Positions 22,878 to 33,427 of a DNA stretch of 64,000 nucleotides are shown here, piece after piece. Every line of letters begins with the position of its first letter. Positions within the stretch are counted from its first letter, which is position 1. The notes under the pieces were generated by a model that did no database searches, had not been told where the DNA came from, and saw nothing but the letters and a program-made list of their open reading frames with translations. Both the position numbers and the translations under genes were made by a program. Source of the stretch: Pholiota molesta (lineage: Eukaryota; Basidiomycota; Agaricomycetes; Agaricales; Strophariaceae); assembly GCA_014925825.1 (NCBI GenBank), contig JACGCK010000012.1:658962-722961 (forward strand), written 5' to 3'.

Positions 22878-23963
22878 ATGGCAGCATTCGTTCGCAATGG
22901 AAAGAAGGTGCGTGGGTGTCCTAAGCCGAAGTCCAACCGTCCACTGAACCATTCGTTGCAGATTGTCGCTATAGGTAGAAATTATGCGGCCCACGCGAAG
23001 GAATTGAATAACGCCGTTCCGAAGGAGCCATTTTTCTTCCTCAAACCTACCTCGAGTTATCTGCCTTCTGGTGGCAAGCTCGAAATCCCTCAAGGAATTG
23101 TGGCACATCATGAAGGTATGTACTGAGAACTCTTGTTCTTGCAATTGAATCGTTTTTAACGGACTTGTTGTACCAGTTGAACTGGGTGTTGTGATCGGAA
23201 AGGGAGGACGGGATATTCCACAAGCCAAAGCCGAATCCCATATCGCGGGATACAGTACGTCTCCTCTCCATTTTCTCGCCTCCTCCATTTTTCACACCGC
23301 CCTTCTAATCGCTCCTTCAAACATTACACCTCTCTATTGTCAATGTGACTTGTGTCTCTTCACATCTTGGTCAACTAGCCTTGGCGGTCGATATGACAGC
23401 TCGCAATCTGCAAGACAAAGTCCGCAAGGCAGGCCTGCCTTGGTCCGCGGCCAAAGGCTTCGATACATTCACTCCTATTGGGTAAGTACTGTCTTGGCGA
23501 GCTTTCGAATACATTCATATCTCATCATCTATCACAGTTCCTTCATTGCGAAAGAAGCTGTGAAAGACGCCCAAGATCTGAGGCTGACTCTCAAGGTGCA
23601 TTTCGGAGCGTCGAAAAGTCTGTCGTTCTCTTAATAGTAAGGTGTAGATCAATGGGGTGTCAAAGCAAGATGGCACCACCGCCGACATGATTTTCCCCAT
23701 ACCTCGCCTCATTGAACATGTCTCGTCAATTATGACACTGGAGGTGAATTTCTATCTTCTTGGCAATATACGCGCTCACAACTCAAATTGAATAGGAAGG
23801 TGACGTGATCTTAACTGGAACTCCTTCCGGTGTTGGACCAGTCGTTCCAGGAGATAAGGTCGAGTGTCAGCTTGCTCGTAACTCACCTAGCGGAGAAGAG
23901 CTGCTTTCACTCAAGTTTGAGGCGACACAAAGGGAGGGAGGATACCGTTTTCAGGAAGATTGA
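22878..23963 (+). CDS. Fumarylacetoacetate hydrolase-family enzyme, FAHD1-like
   Basis: Seven exons (22878-22907, 22962-23115, 23177-23254, 23379-23481, 23538-23595, 23648-23743, 23796-23963) give 228 residues in perfect phase. Family hallmarks are [15 protein letters not shown], the [10 protein letters not shown] loop, the metal-binding [11 protein letters not shown] (two Glu), [11 protein letters not shown] (metal-binding Asp), [10 protein letters not shown] and [19 protein letters not shown]1-type enzymes cleave acylpyruvates and decarboxylate oxaloacetate in mitochondria; which substrate applies here is inferred from the family. The start [10 protein letters not shown] is short, as usual for the fungal form. 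The gene converges on the SAPS gene with about 200 bases between. Confidence 0.85.
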
Positions 23964-24166
23964 TCTAGGGACGGATGATAGTGAGTAGTCAATGTATCCT
24001 CCTAATATCCTCTTTCCGAGGTGATACCGCCCTTAGGTTTATGGTACTGGAAGAAACATCAGCACTATTAATTCCTAACATCAATATAAAAATGTATTCA
24101 GCAAAAGATTATTACAACTAAAGTCACAAAATGAGAAATAAAAGACAAATCTAACTAGTCAAATGT

Positions 24167-27100
24167 TCATTTTGGATTCCCTAATTTCCCTTTGATAGCG
24201 GCTGATGCTGAAGTTGACGAACTCGAAGCAGTACTCGATGACGTAGCCTTAATGCCGCTGCCAGCTTCTTCCACCTTCGCGCTACCTGCTGGCGCCTCTC
24301 CACCACCAGCGTCAGGGAAGACGCCGAACTCGCTTCCCGAAGCAAACGTCCAGCTGCCGGATGTAGTTGGGGTTGATTCTCCATCTTCTGCACTTTGGAA
24401 GTCACCAAAGTCGCCAAACGACTCGAAAGACGAGTCTTCATCCGAGAATGAGGAACTGAAGGCGAAGCCATCCCCGGTTCCTCCTGCCGAATCGGAAAAG
24501 GGTCCAAAACCATCCTGAAAGAAGGCGATCATAAGTTATCGATAGATTGAAGGGCAATGGATAATTTGAGTATAACTCACGTCATCATGTGGACTGAAAG
24601 GATCCTCTGCCATTGCGAGAGCTGTCGCACTTGAAGGATCGAATGCATCCTGGATTGGTTGTTAAGATCTCGCATATGACACGGCTGATAGCGCGGATTC
24701 TATTGACTTACGTCGAAGACACTGTTCCCTAAAGGTCTTCGCTCGCCAAAAGCTCTTGGTGGAATTGGATTCATGCCAAACGTGGATTGTGTAAGCCAGC
24801 CTTCCTCTTCATCATCCTCGTCGGATGAGCCGAAGTGATCTGAGGATCCCATTTCTTGTGCTAGATAACGCGCGAACTGTGAAGCGAAATGTCAAACCCG
24901 GATTTTGGCACCTAAAAGACATTATAGGAAAGACATACATGTGGTGCTCGGCTTGACGAGATGTTATCGTCGTCATCGTCATCATCCATAGGTGCAGGTC
25001 CGAAGTCAGCAGTCTGAGTCACAGACGAAGGTTCAACGCTTGTCGCCCTCTTGAATTCTCCTCTGGTAGTATCACCGCTGACACCCCTCTCGAACCTCCA
25101 TCAGCATTTGTTTCCGGCACCATATCGTCTTCGTCCACCTTCCATTGCCCGACAGTCCTAGTTGATCTCACGACTGGCTTTCCTCCGCCAAGAAGTCTGC
25201 TGTCCTCTTTCTTGGTCTCATTGTATCGGCCAGTCACGTACTGATCCCATTCTGGTTCAGGTGCATACTGGATGATGGCGAGACGTAGATCAGGAGGGAA
25301 GCGTGCCATGGCAGTAATGACGTCCTCAGATATCAGCATAAGATGCCCCATATAGCCAAGTCGAACGCCTTTCGGTTTTGAGCTGAAAGAGGGGACATCA
25401 TAAATTACACTATCGCAATTGTGGGGTTAGATATGGACGTACGATTCTAGGTCATTTTTACTTTGACCCTCGACTATTCGTTGGAGAATTTTGGCGTCGC
25501 GAAAAAGTGAAATGATCAATTCTCGATTATAACCGCCGTCCACTGCACCTGTCATGACTTGATGTACAATATCATAAACGGCACTATGAAGGAAATTGTT
25601 CCAAGGGAATGCAAAGAACATGTCCTATGTAGAAAATGGAAGCTCAGTTCCTATACTTGTAGTCATATTATGAATAAATAAAAAAACCCACTATCATCGT
25701 GCAAAGTACGTCCTCATTCAGCAGACGAAGTTTAAGTTGCTCTCCGATGGGAAGTAGTACTTCTCTTGAGCTTTCCAAGGTGGTCCTTCTCCGCGAACGT
25801 GAACTCCTTCTTGAACCACGTCCAGACGTTCGCGATGTCATACCAGAAGATTCAGAATCAGAACTCGACCCTTGAGCTTGTATTGTTGCAGGCGACCTTT
25901 CCTCTCGACTATCAGGAGATCCAACAGCGGCTTCGGGAGAAGATTGTACACCAGGCGAAGTCTGCGGTAACGCCTTACTGAAAGGTATTGGTGAAAGGGG
26001 CGTCTCTTCGTCCATCGCGATCTCTTCCATTGCCTCGTCATCGGAACTTCCAGGCTCATTGTCGGAATCGGACATACCCTCGTCTGAATCCAGAGAAGGT
26101 GAGCTGTCCGAAGGATTTCGTACAGGAAATTCCAGTGCTGGGGCTGTCTCGTCATTTTCCTCGTCCATGGGCTCGTTCCTTTGCTCGTTATTGTTATTGA
26201 GCGCGATGACTTGAGCCAACTCCTCCAACCCAGCCAGTCCTCCCTGTAATCGACCCTCTGCGTCGTACATGTGAGAAAATGAGGCAGGGCGGTTTAGCAG
26301 CGACATATTTGAGCAATGGAGGAGCTCTGCGTAGAGTTCGACAATTCGATAGCGTTCTAAGGTGAATGGAGTCATTTTTCCCATTGTTGTCGAAACATCT
26401 CCTTGCTAATTTAAAATCAAAGGATGAAATGGACATATCAAATACTGAACATACCAACGAACGGGGCGCTTTGAGATACTTCTGGAAGTCTTGTAATCGC
26501 GCAGACATCACTTCCAACACTGCCCCTAAGTGAACAACTCCCATCCGATGCACCATCTCCTGCATGACTTGCTCCAGAGCAGCGCGAATATCTTCACCTG
26601 CCAAGTGCGACTGTTGTTGCACCTGAATAAGGCGATTCCGAAGGGTGTGGAATAGATATGGTTCGAAATAGTCCGAATTGTTCTTTCGTATTAGCTCGAT
26701 AATGACAGCAATAGATTGGACAACAGATGACGTGGATGATTCGAATGTGGGAGATGATAGCCTGCCGTCTTCTTCTTCGCTGACAGTATCTTCCGTAGGT
26801 GTGTTACAGCTATCGGCTGAGAAGTCGGTTAGCATGTAGTTGGCTAATTTTGTCACGTTCTGCTTGGTTGCTAATTCGCGGGCAAAACGGTTTGACGCTG
26901 GTCCGTTCTGTAGGCCTTCGGTAAGGCCAGCCCCAGGGGAAGGTGTAGCCATTGATATGATGTTCTTCACCAGATCGGTGACAACGGTATGAACTGAGGG
27001 TGTGTAATTTGGGGAAAGGAGATCCAATAGTCGACCCATAAGATTCTCGGAAGACAACCACTGCACGACCTAATCAATAGGAACTCGACGAAGAATGGTA

Positions 27101-27858
27101 CACCACGTACCTCTAAAACATTGCAGTTCGGGATAACCTCGTCAAGCTGAATTATTCGGCTGAAAAGATCAACAAAGGACGGGGTCTCTATGTGGCGAAG
27201 GAGGCGCTCGACGATATTGGGTTGCGATTGAATGAACGCGAGCATCTGGACAGACCCGTTTGATTCCTAGACTCGAGATGAAATAGCACGAAACCCACTT
27301 CAACTGGCTTTTTAGTCATAAAGACTGAGTTGATTTTCGCAAAATGTGAGGCCATTGTCATCTGAGTCTTCATGTCGTCTGCGGATCTGTCGAGCACTGT
27401 CTCCCAAAACGGAACTAGAAGTTGCTTTTCATTGGCAAGGCAGGTACCGACGATGGACCATATTTCGCTACATAGCACTTCTGTGGCGATATATGGGTAT
27501 CTTGAACATAGAAGTAAGTACGGCCGCGGAAATGAGGCTCAAAGGAGGGCGGATAGTGGATGAGTACTCACTTGAACCGACCCTTTTCCTCGCCCTCAAT
27601 CTGCCCCGTCACATAACCCAGCAGCTTCTGAAGGACATCCACCCGTTCAAAGTAGTCGATCAATCTCGTGTTCTGCGCCTTGCATTCCTGAAGGAGGTCG
27701 TCTTCGTCTAGAATGGCTTCGAGCGTAACGTTCTCCTTATCAAGCAAACTATCGATTGCCGATCCATTATGGAACCCGAATCTATAGCAAAAGTACCGCA
27801 CGAAACTGAGGGTTAGAACGATTCCGTGGAGGCTGGTTACAGACTACCTCCAAAACAT
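24167..27858 (-). CDS. SAPS-domain protein, SIT4/PP6 phosphatase-associated subunit
   Basis: Eleven exons run from 27858 to 24167. The first holds only 11 bases (27858-27848; MFW plus two bases of R); the others are 27781-27572, 27500-27299, 27245-27111, 27069-26455, 26405-25692, 25624-25443, 25382-24939, 24876-24712, 24649-24581 and 24514-24167. The product is about 1031 residues. FGFHNGSAIDSLLD, LLQECKAQNTRLIDYF, LLGYVTGQIEGEEKGRF and VELYAELLHCSNMSLLNRP are signatures of the SAPS family. These subunits bind Sit4/PP6 phosphatase and steer it in cell-cycle and nutrient signalling. The acidic middle and the Ser/Asp/Phe-rich C terminus are typical. In the eighth exon the frame breaks at a run of four C (25084-25087). 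One added base joins GGSRG to GDTTRGEFKRATS and makes the total length divisible by three; no intron could fit. Confidence 0.85.
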
Positions 27859-28520
27859 GAGGTCTCGGTGGTCGTTATCGTTGATTCGGTCGCCAAGAGT
27901 GTATGATGGTAAAGCAAGACGGAAAGGTACAGGTCACGATCGTTGCCCTCGGTCTGATGTCTTTCGACGCGAATAGCGGGTACGCGGCGTTCACAACGGA
28001 CAGGCCGTGTAGCTTTCTGTAGCTATGATTAGCACGGTGGGGGATAGAAGATGATTGCGACTATAACCGACCCTGAGTTTATTGTTACGCCATTTTAATC
28101 ATTCAAGGTCACTGGCAGCTCATCCAATTCTCAAACATTTCTTCTACAACTAATTTACTTATTTAGTAGAATGAAAGCTGATAGCCATGTAGTTACATTT
28201 GTTTCTAAAAATGCCGGCGTGCAATGATTGAGAGCCCTACTTTTGCAGGGTAAATCACTATAAATCTTGCTCTTATCTGAATCACAAGTCCTAGAATTCT
28301 GGAATTTCCTGTGTATCGGAGCGAATGCCGACCGATGACCGTATGTGCAATAGTAGTGAATGTGCTAGAAATTGACAGGGAATGTACAGTCAGAAAACAA
28401 AATGCCTGAATAAAGATAGAAAAGAACGACGAGAGCAAACGAAGTAACAAAACAAGCCAAAACTACCTATACCCGCCATACTCTTCGAAGACGGTCCGCG
28501 CAAAACACAATCTTCAAGTA
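27859..28520. other. Intergenic region
   Basis: This lies between the SAPS start and the end of AP-2 mu. I see only flanking untranslated sequence. Confidence 0.5.
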
Positions 28521-30322
28521 CTAGAACTATAGATAGATAAGATATAGAGCACTCTGAGAAGGAATGGGGAAAAATCACTCACTCTGACTTGATATGTACC
28601 TTCGGCTTTCGTCAGGTAGCGCACCCACTTGATACTCTGATAACTGCTCTTTTCGAAGACTTTCAGGAAGCGTACAATTAATCCTGACGCTGTAAACATC
28701 AAGACCTCGAAATCTACATCGATAGGGGGTCTCGCCCAGACTTGGCGCGTTGTAGTACTGGTCAATGACGCAGTAGCATTTAACGTGCATTCCTGGCCAC
28801 CTTGCAATCTTGCGATTCTGTACACAACTTTAATTTCTCAAATTGAGTAAAGGCAGGAATGTACGCACTTCCAGACAATCACGTTCTCTGCAGGCGCGTA
28901 CTTCGCCTTCCCCGTTGCTACTTTGCAATCCGCCGCCGTGGCATTCAAGGGAGTAGGTATCCGTAGCACAATATTATTGGCTGAGAGTTTATTGTTGAAG
29001 TTGGCCTTGATAGTGATTGAATACTGCACTTGCGACGTTCCGATTTCAGTTACCGTCGGAGTGATGCGTAGGGGCAATTTCACATTCGACGTTGATCGAT
29101 ATCTATGAGAAAGGTCAGAAAGGAAGACAGTGTCTATGGAAGAAACTTGCCTCATTAACTCGAATTCGCCATCTGGTGGAATAAAACTAATCGTTCGAGT
29201 GGCGTCGAAGTCGTTTAGTCGGACACATTGATGGAATCTGCAGTCGTCTAGTTCGACAGCATCACTGATACCCTTCTCATTCTTGTCGATGACCAACTTG
29301 TCGTTCAAGCCGAATTTGCACTCCGGCGTCCCCGACAAATAGGCACGCATTTGAATGTGCCCATCAACATCGGCACGTAGAACAGTGCCTGGTAATGACG
29401 AAGGTTATTTCTTGAAAAATATAATAATCAGGAAGTCACACACCTTTCGCACTCATACTCAGATTTATCGTCTCAATAACATCGACGAATGCTTCGTTCT
29501 TCTTGTATTTGACATCAGCACGGCGCCAACTTGTGGCTCCAGTGGCTTGACTTGTAATCTTCGATGACTCCTCCTGGAAGACTTGTTCTAATACAACACC
29601 CAAGTAAATAGGTCAATGCAACGTACAGGTATAACTGCTGATGACACAATGCTTTCGGTCGTGATGTATGATTTGAGTGTGTCGATTTCGCTGTTTTGAG
29701 GATAGCCAAAGTCGTTGATTTCTGGCGGGAATAAGATAGATTAGACAGTATATCACTCTTGAACTTGGAGTCACAAACCGTCGATTAATTCATATATCAC
29801 AACGAAATTGTTCTTCACTGATTCTTCGTCAACCTTTCCAAAGTACGACTTGCAAATGTTAATGAAACGATAGCAGAATTCGAAGACGAGGGCAGCATTT
29901 GCATTTGTTCTGTGCAACAGTCAGAATAATATCATATTAATAACAAGCTCTATTTGCTTACTTGGTGACCGCAACAACATATAAATTATTCACTCGAACA
30001 TGAAAGAAGCTTGTAGACCCTAGAGTGATGATAGGAGACCGCACGTCGCTATTCGACACAACCTGAATTCGGAATACATCCGCTATTGATCGTCTAGAGA
30101 GGCTTAAGTGAAAAGCTTCGCATTGAAGAAGAGATGGGATATACTTGAAGTCTGTTCGATAGAGTCTTGAAATCAAGACCTGACAAGATGAAATAAGCCC
30201 AAGATCGGCCAAGAAACAGGGTAGACGCACCTCTCCCTTTTGGTTGAAGATGAAGAATGCCTAGCGAATAACACATCAGCATACCCTATCTGTTGCTTGA
30301 ATCATAAACTCACTGAAATCAT
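28521..30322 (-). CDS. APM4: AP-2 clathrin adaptor complex subunit mu
   Basis: Eleven exons give about 421 residues: 30322-30314, 30260-30231, 30179-30145, 30093-29962, 29909-29779, 29721-29636, 29573-29444, 29388-29151, 29102-28869, 28817-28583 and 28526-28521. The longin-like N terminus is MISAFFIFNQKGEVLISRL and the mu homology domain spans about residues 160-421. The AP-2 type is shown by WARPPIDVDFEV, SGLIVRFLKVFE and IKWVRYL. The protein selects tyrosine-motif cargo for endocytosis at the plasma membrane. The first exon has three codons and the last only TTC TAG. The intron after 29151 begins with GCAAGT, a GC-AG intron. The donor of the sixth exon is ambiguous by nine bases (29636 or 29627). 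The frame is intact throughout. Confidence 0.9.
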
Positions 30323-30798
30323 GTTGGCGCTAGATGACTACGCGTCCAGCTTGCGCCCAACAAGAATAAGTAGGTAGTCTTGAGCAAGAGTGCTTTGTCG
30401 TGGTCATTCCATCTGACTGATTTCCTATTGCAGGCATGTGTGACTTAGGGGTCACTCCAAGTCACTCATTCTTTCATTTCCACCATGTTGTGCGATGCAT
30501 GCAGTGTTGACGAACGTAAAGCCACCATAGAGGTGCAACTCAGGCTTGATGTTTATCAAGGACGTGATTTGGGCAGGGTAATGAATCATGGGGGTACATA
30601 ATTCAATCTGGTGAGGGGAAAATATTCCGGGTTATTCCCGTTGCACCTATCTTCCTACTGAAACGACAACATATGCAGATCGTAGATGTCAAGTCGAGCA
30701 CATATGCAGGTTGTATTGTGTTCCATAAAATGAAAGATTTGAATGTATTGCACAAGGTAAGTATCATCCGTTCAAACATCCCCTACCCGCGTAATATA
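30323..30798. other. Upstream region of AP-2 mu
   Basis: Host intergenic DNA up to the left end of the retrotransposon. No gene is supported. Confidence 0.5.
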
Positions 30799-31074
30799 TC
30801 GAGCTTAAGTCCCACTTACCCAAGTCCAATGACATCTGGAACAAGTTATTTACTATGTAGCTATGTATAATTTTATGTTGATACTGTAGAAGCGAGCTCT
30901 ACCAGTAGCGCCAGTAGAGCTACCACAACCAAGTACCTGACTCACATTTCTAATAAATGTTCGTTTTATGGGTTGTTGACTCCGTAGACTCTATTGAATA
31001 GACTACAGTTGCCAATTCTCTATAGACCACACAGAAGACGCTCGCTCCTGGTAGACGCAGTAGATAGGATACTG

Positions 31075-31160
31075 TGGTCGCCCATACCGGGGTTTGAACC
31101 CAGACTCAATGCAAAAAGTGGGCTTAAATGCGCGCAATTTACTGTTGAGCTACTTGTCGT
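31075..31160 (-). repeat. tRNA-like sequence, possible SINE head or tRNA relic
   Basis: Read on the minus strand the segment has an A-box-like TAGCTCAACAGTA and, about 50 bases later, a B-box-like CTGGGTTCAAACCCCGG that folds as a T arm. The acceptor stem does not close and no clear anticodon arm is seen, so it is not a working tRNA gene. Confidence 0.35.
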
Positions 31161-31285
31161 TGTAAACAATTCCATTTGTAAAGACTATGGCACTTCCTCA
31201 CTCTCAGTTCCCTTATCTAATCTAGCCTACCTTCAATGCATTTTTCCCTCTAGCGCGTTCGTCACCCCCACCCTCCACCTTGACA

Positions 31286-32006
31286 ATGTCCGACCTCCCA
31301 CTCACCCCCAGCGTGACATCTCGACACCCACCCACTACTGGCACCCTCGCCACAATCGACTCTGACCCTCCGACCACCCGAGATTGGGCCGCCCCCGGGG
31401 ACGAACAAGTCTTTTTGACCAGCCCCACTGGCAGCAAAACCCAGCACCATTGCTCTAGTGTCTTCCACATCTCACCACCCCCTAGCGACTTCTTCACGTC
31501 TCCGGGGCCGCACACCCCGGCTCGCGCGGTCACCACGACCCCGACACGCGCGCGCACAACTGGCAAAAAACACGATGCCACAACTGCTGGCCTCAAGGTG
31601 AGGCCGCTCATACGGTATGTCCCATATTATCAGCATCCGAATTTGAACACATTAATAATCCATTTGCAGGCGCGTCCCACCTCCCGAAATCGCCGCTCTT
31701 ATCCTCAAAAGCCCTCGCAAGGGTCGCATTGCTGCACAGTTTCACGCGCTGGAAACCCATTTCAACTTTTTTCGTCAGTACCACCAGGACCTTGTCAAAG
31801 AAAATACCACTCTATCCAAAGACCTCGACGCGGCTCTTCGTGAACTTCAGAAACACACCGCAATTCCCCAAGACACTGCCCAGTTACAAAGTGAATTAGC
31901 TCGAGCAAATCGCGAGCTGGCGCGCGCGCGCCATTATATACGTGACCTTCGAGAACTTGTCGTCCAAGCCCGGGTCAAACAGGAGTCTACTGAGAGTGTT
32001 ATTTAA
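31286..32006 (+). CDS. Plavaka accessory protein 1, disordered N terminus and coiled coil
   Basis: Two exons (31286-31614, 31670-32006) joined by a 55-base GT..AG intron give about 221 residues. The first 100 residues are Pro/Thr/Ser-rich (MSDLPLTPSVTSRHPPTTGT). The second part has IAALILKSPRKGRIAAQ and a long coiled coil (KENTTLSKDLDAALRELQ, ELARANRELARARHYIRDL). No known domain is recognised. It lies within the Plavaka ends and shares its overall design with the next gene, so it is probably an element gene rather than a host gene. A role in DNA binding or in forming a complex with the transposase is only a guess. Confidence 0.55.
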
Positions 32007-32538
32007 CTGTCCATCCCTTTGCCTAGTTGTAATAAAAATTACTGAACGCAATTTTTGTACGCGAGTGAATATAAATAAAGTCTCTAGTATTAATTGTGAT
32101 GATTACTAAGTATGTGAATGCAATGTTCGCCTTCTTTCACACGTAAGGCCGTCGTCACTGACTCTCATGTTCTCCTCTCACCGCGCTCCTCCATCCTTAC
32201 TGAAGCAAGCCGCCTTCAGCATCCAGCCGGTGACCCCGACCATTGAGTAACATCTTGCGAGTCGCCACGCTGCCTTGCACACCCCATTCGGATAGCATGG
32301 ACACATATAAACTGGCTGCATCGGCCATCCTGGCATCGGGGCAGGTCGCGTTGGCCATACTTCAACCATGGCCGATGAGCTGCTCTTCATGTCTCTGGGT
32401 TCAACGAGGTCAGTGTCATGGCCCCTATCGTCCGGGTGTTATCGCTTATCAAAGCCCTAGTGATCACGGTCCCTACCGTACCTCGCGTCTTCACCCGCAA
32501 ACTGCCATTGCACTCAGGCATCCACCGACCAACCCACT

Positions 32539-33378
32539 ATGCACAGCTCCTCGTATGGACCACCTTCGCCCACGCGTGGCACATCCCCTCTGGCAATATT
32601 GGATGAAGGCTCCCAGCCGGTGGAAACCCAGTACGAGGAGTCCGAGCAATCACAGCTCACCGAAGAAGACAATCTGGCCGCCACATTGGTGGGCACCCCC
32701 CCCATTAGCCATGTCGGTCCTCCTGAAGGCAAAAGCACCGATCTCACCAACCGAGGATGGCCAACATCGCGAGGCAAGGGGAACAAGGCGCCCTGCCCCG
32801 CCAGGAAGAGCGCAATCATGGGGCAGATGCTCAATAAAAGGTGCGTTCCCAATAACTTTGCCTATTCCTTATTCACTTACAATTCATCCAGTATCCTCCG
32901 ACCTGGCGGCGCACTGGACTCTCAACTAGGGTCCCAGGCGTGGTTTGAAAACGAATATGGCCCTGCGGAGTCCTCATCGCATTCCAACAACCCTGCCGGC
33001 CCCATCGATCTTGACCCCGCTCCCTCTGGCCCAACTCCAGACCCCGTCAACACCGACTCTGTCGACGCTCCCATGGACACGGCTGTATCCAGCCCCGCTT
33101 CGGTCGAATCCGTTGACCCGAACGATTTTCTTATGCCGGGGCATGAGTATCAGACTCAGGTGACACGGGCTGAACACCACTTCCGCGCGGCAGGATTCAT
33201 TTACAAGACCCTCCTTCACCAACACCAGCAACTCGAAGCCAGTCTCGCTGCCTCTCGACAGGAGAACGACGAACTCAAAGCGTATATCGTGCAACTCGAG
33301 GACGAACTCCTTGCGGCCAAATCTTTTGTGGCCTCGCTGACAGACAAGATACTAGAGGGCTGGAGTGCAGAAAATTGA
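32539..33378 (+). CDS. Plavaka accessory protein 2, disordered N terminus and coiled coil
   Basis: Two exons (32539-32840, 32892-33378) separated by a 51-base intron that is in frame by chance. The product is about 262 residues. It begins MHSSSYGPPSPTRGTSPLA, is Pro/Ser/Asp-rich to about residue 170 and ends in a coiled coil (HQQLEASLAASRQENDELKA, VQLEDELLAAKSFVASL). The start is uncertain because further frames lie upstream to about 32240 and could supply another exon. The gene converges on the transposase with only about 50 bases between stops. The function is unknown. Confidence 0.5.
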   Translation: MHSSSYGPPSPTRGTSPLAILDEGSQPVETQYEESEQSQLTEEDNLAATLVGTPPISHVGPPEGKSTDLTNRGWPTSRGKGNKAPCPARKSAIMGQMLNKRCVPNNFAYSLFTYNSSSILRPGGALDSQLGSQAWFENEYGPAESSSHSNNPAGPIDLDPAPSGPTPDPVNTDSVDAPMDTAVSSPASVESVDPNDFLMPGHEYQTQVTRAEHHFRAAGFIYKTLLHQHQQLEASLAASRQENDELKAYIVQLEDELLAAKSFVASLTDKILEGWSAEN

Positions 33379-33427
33379 GGTAGTCCTTAGGGTATTATTT
33401 CTTAGGGCCAAATATTTTTATTAGTAT

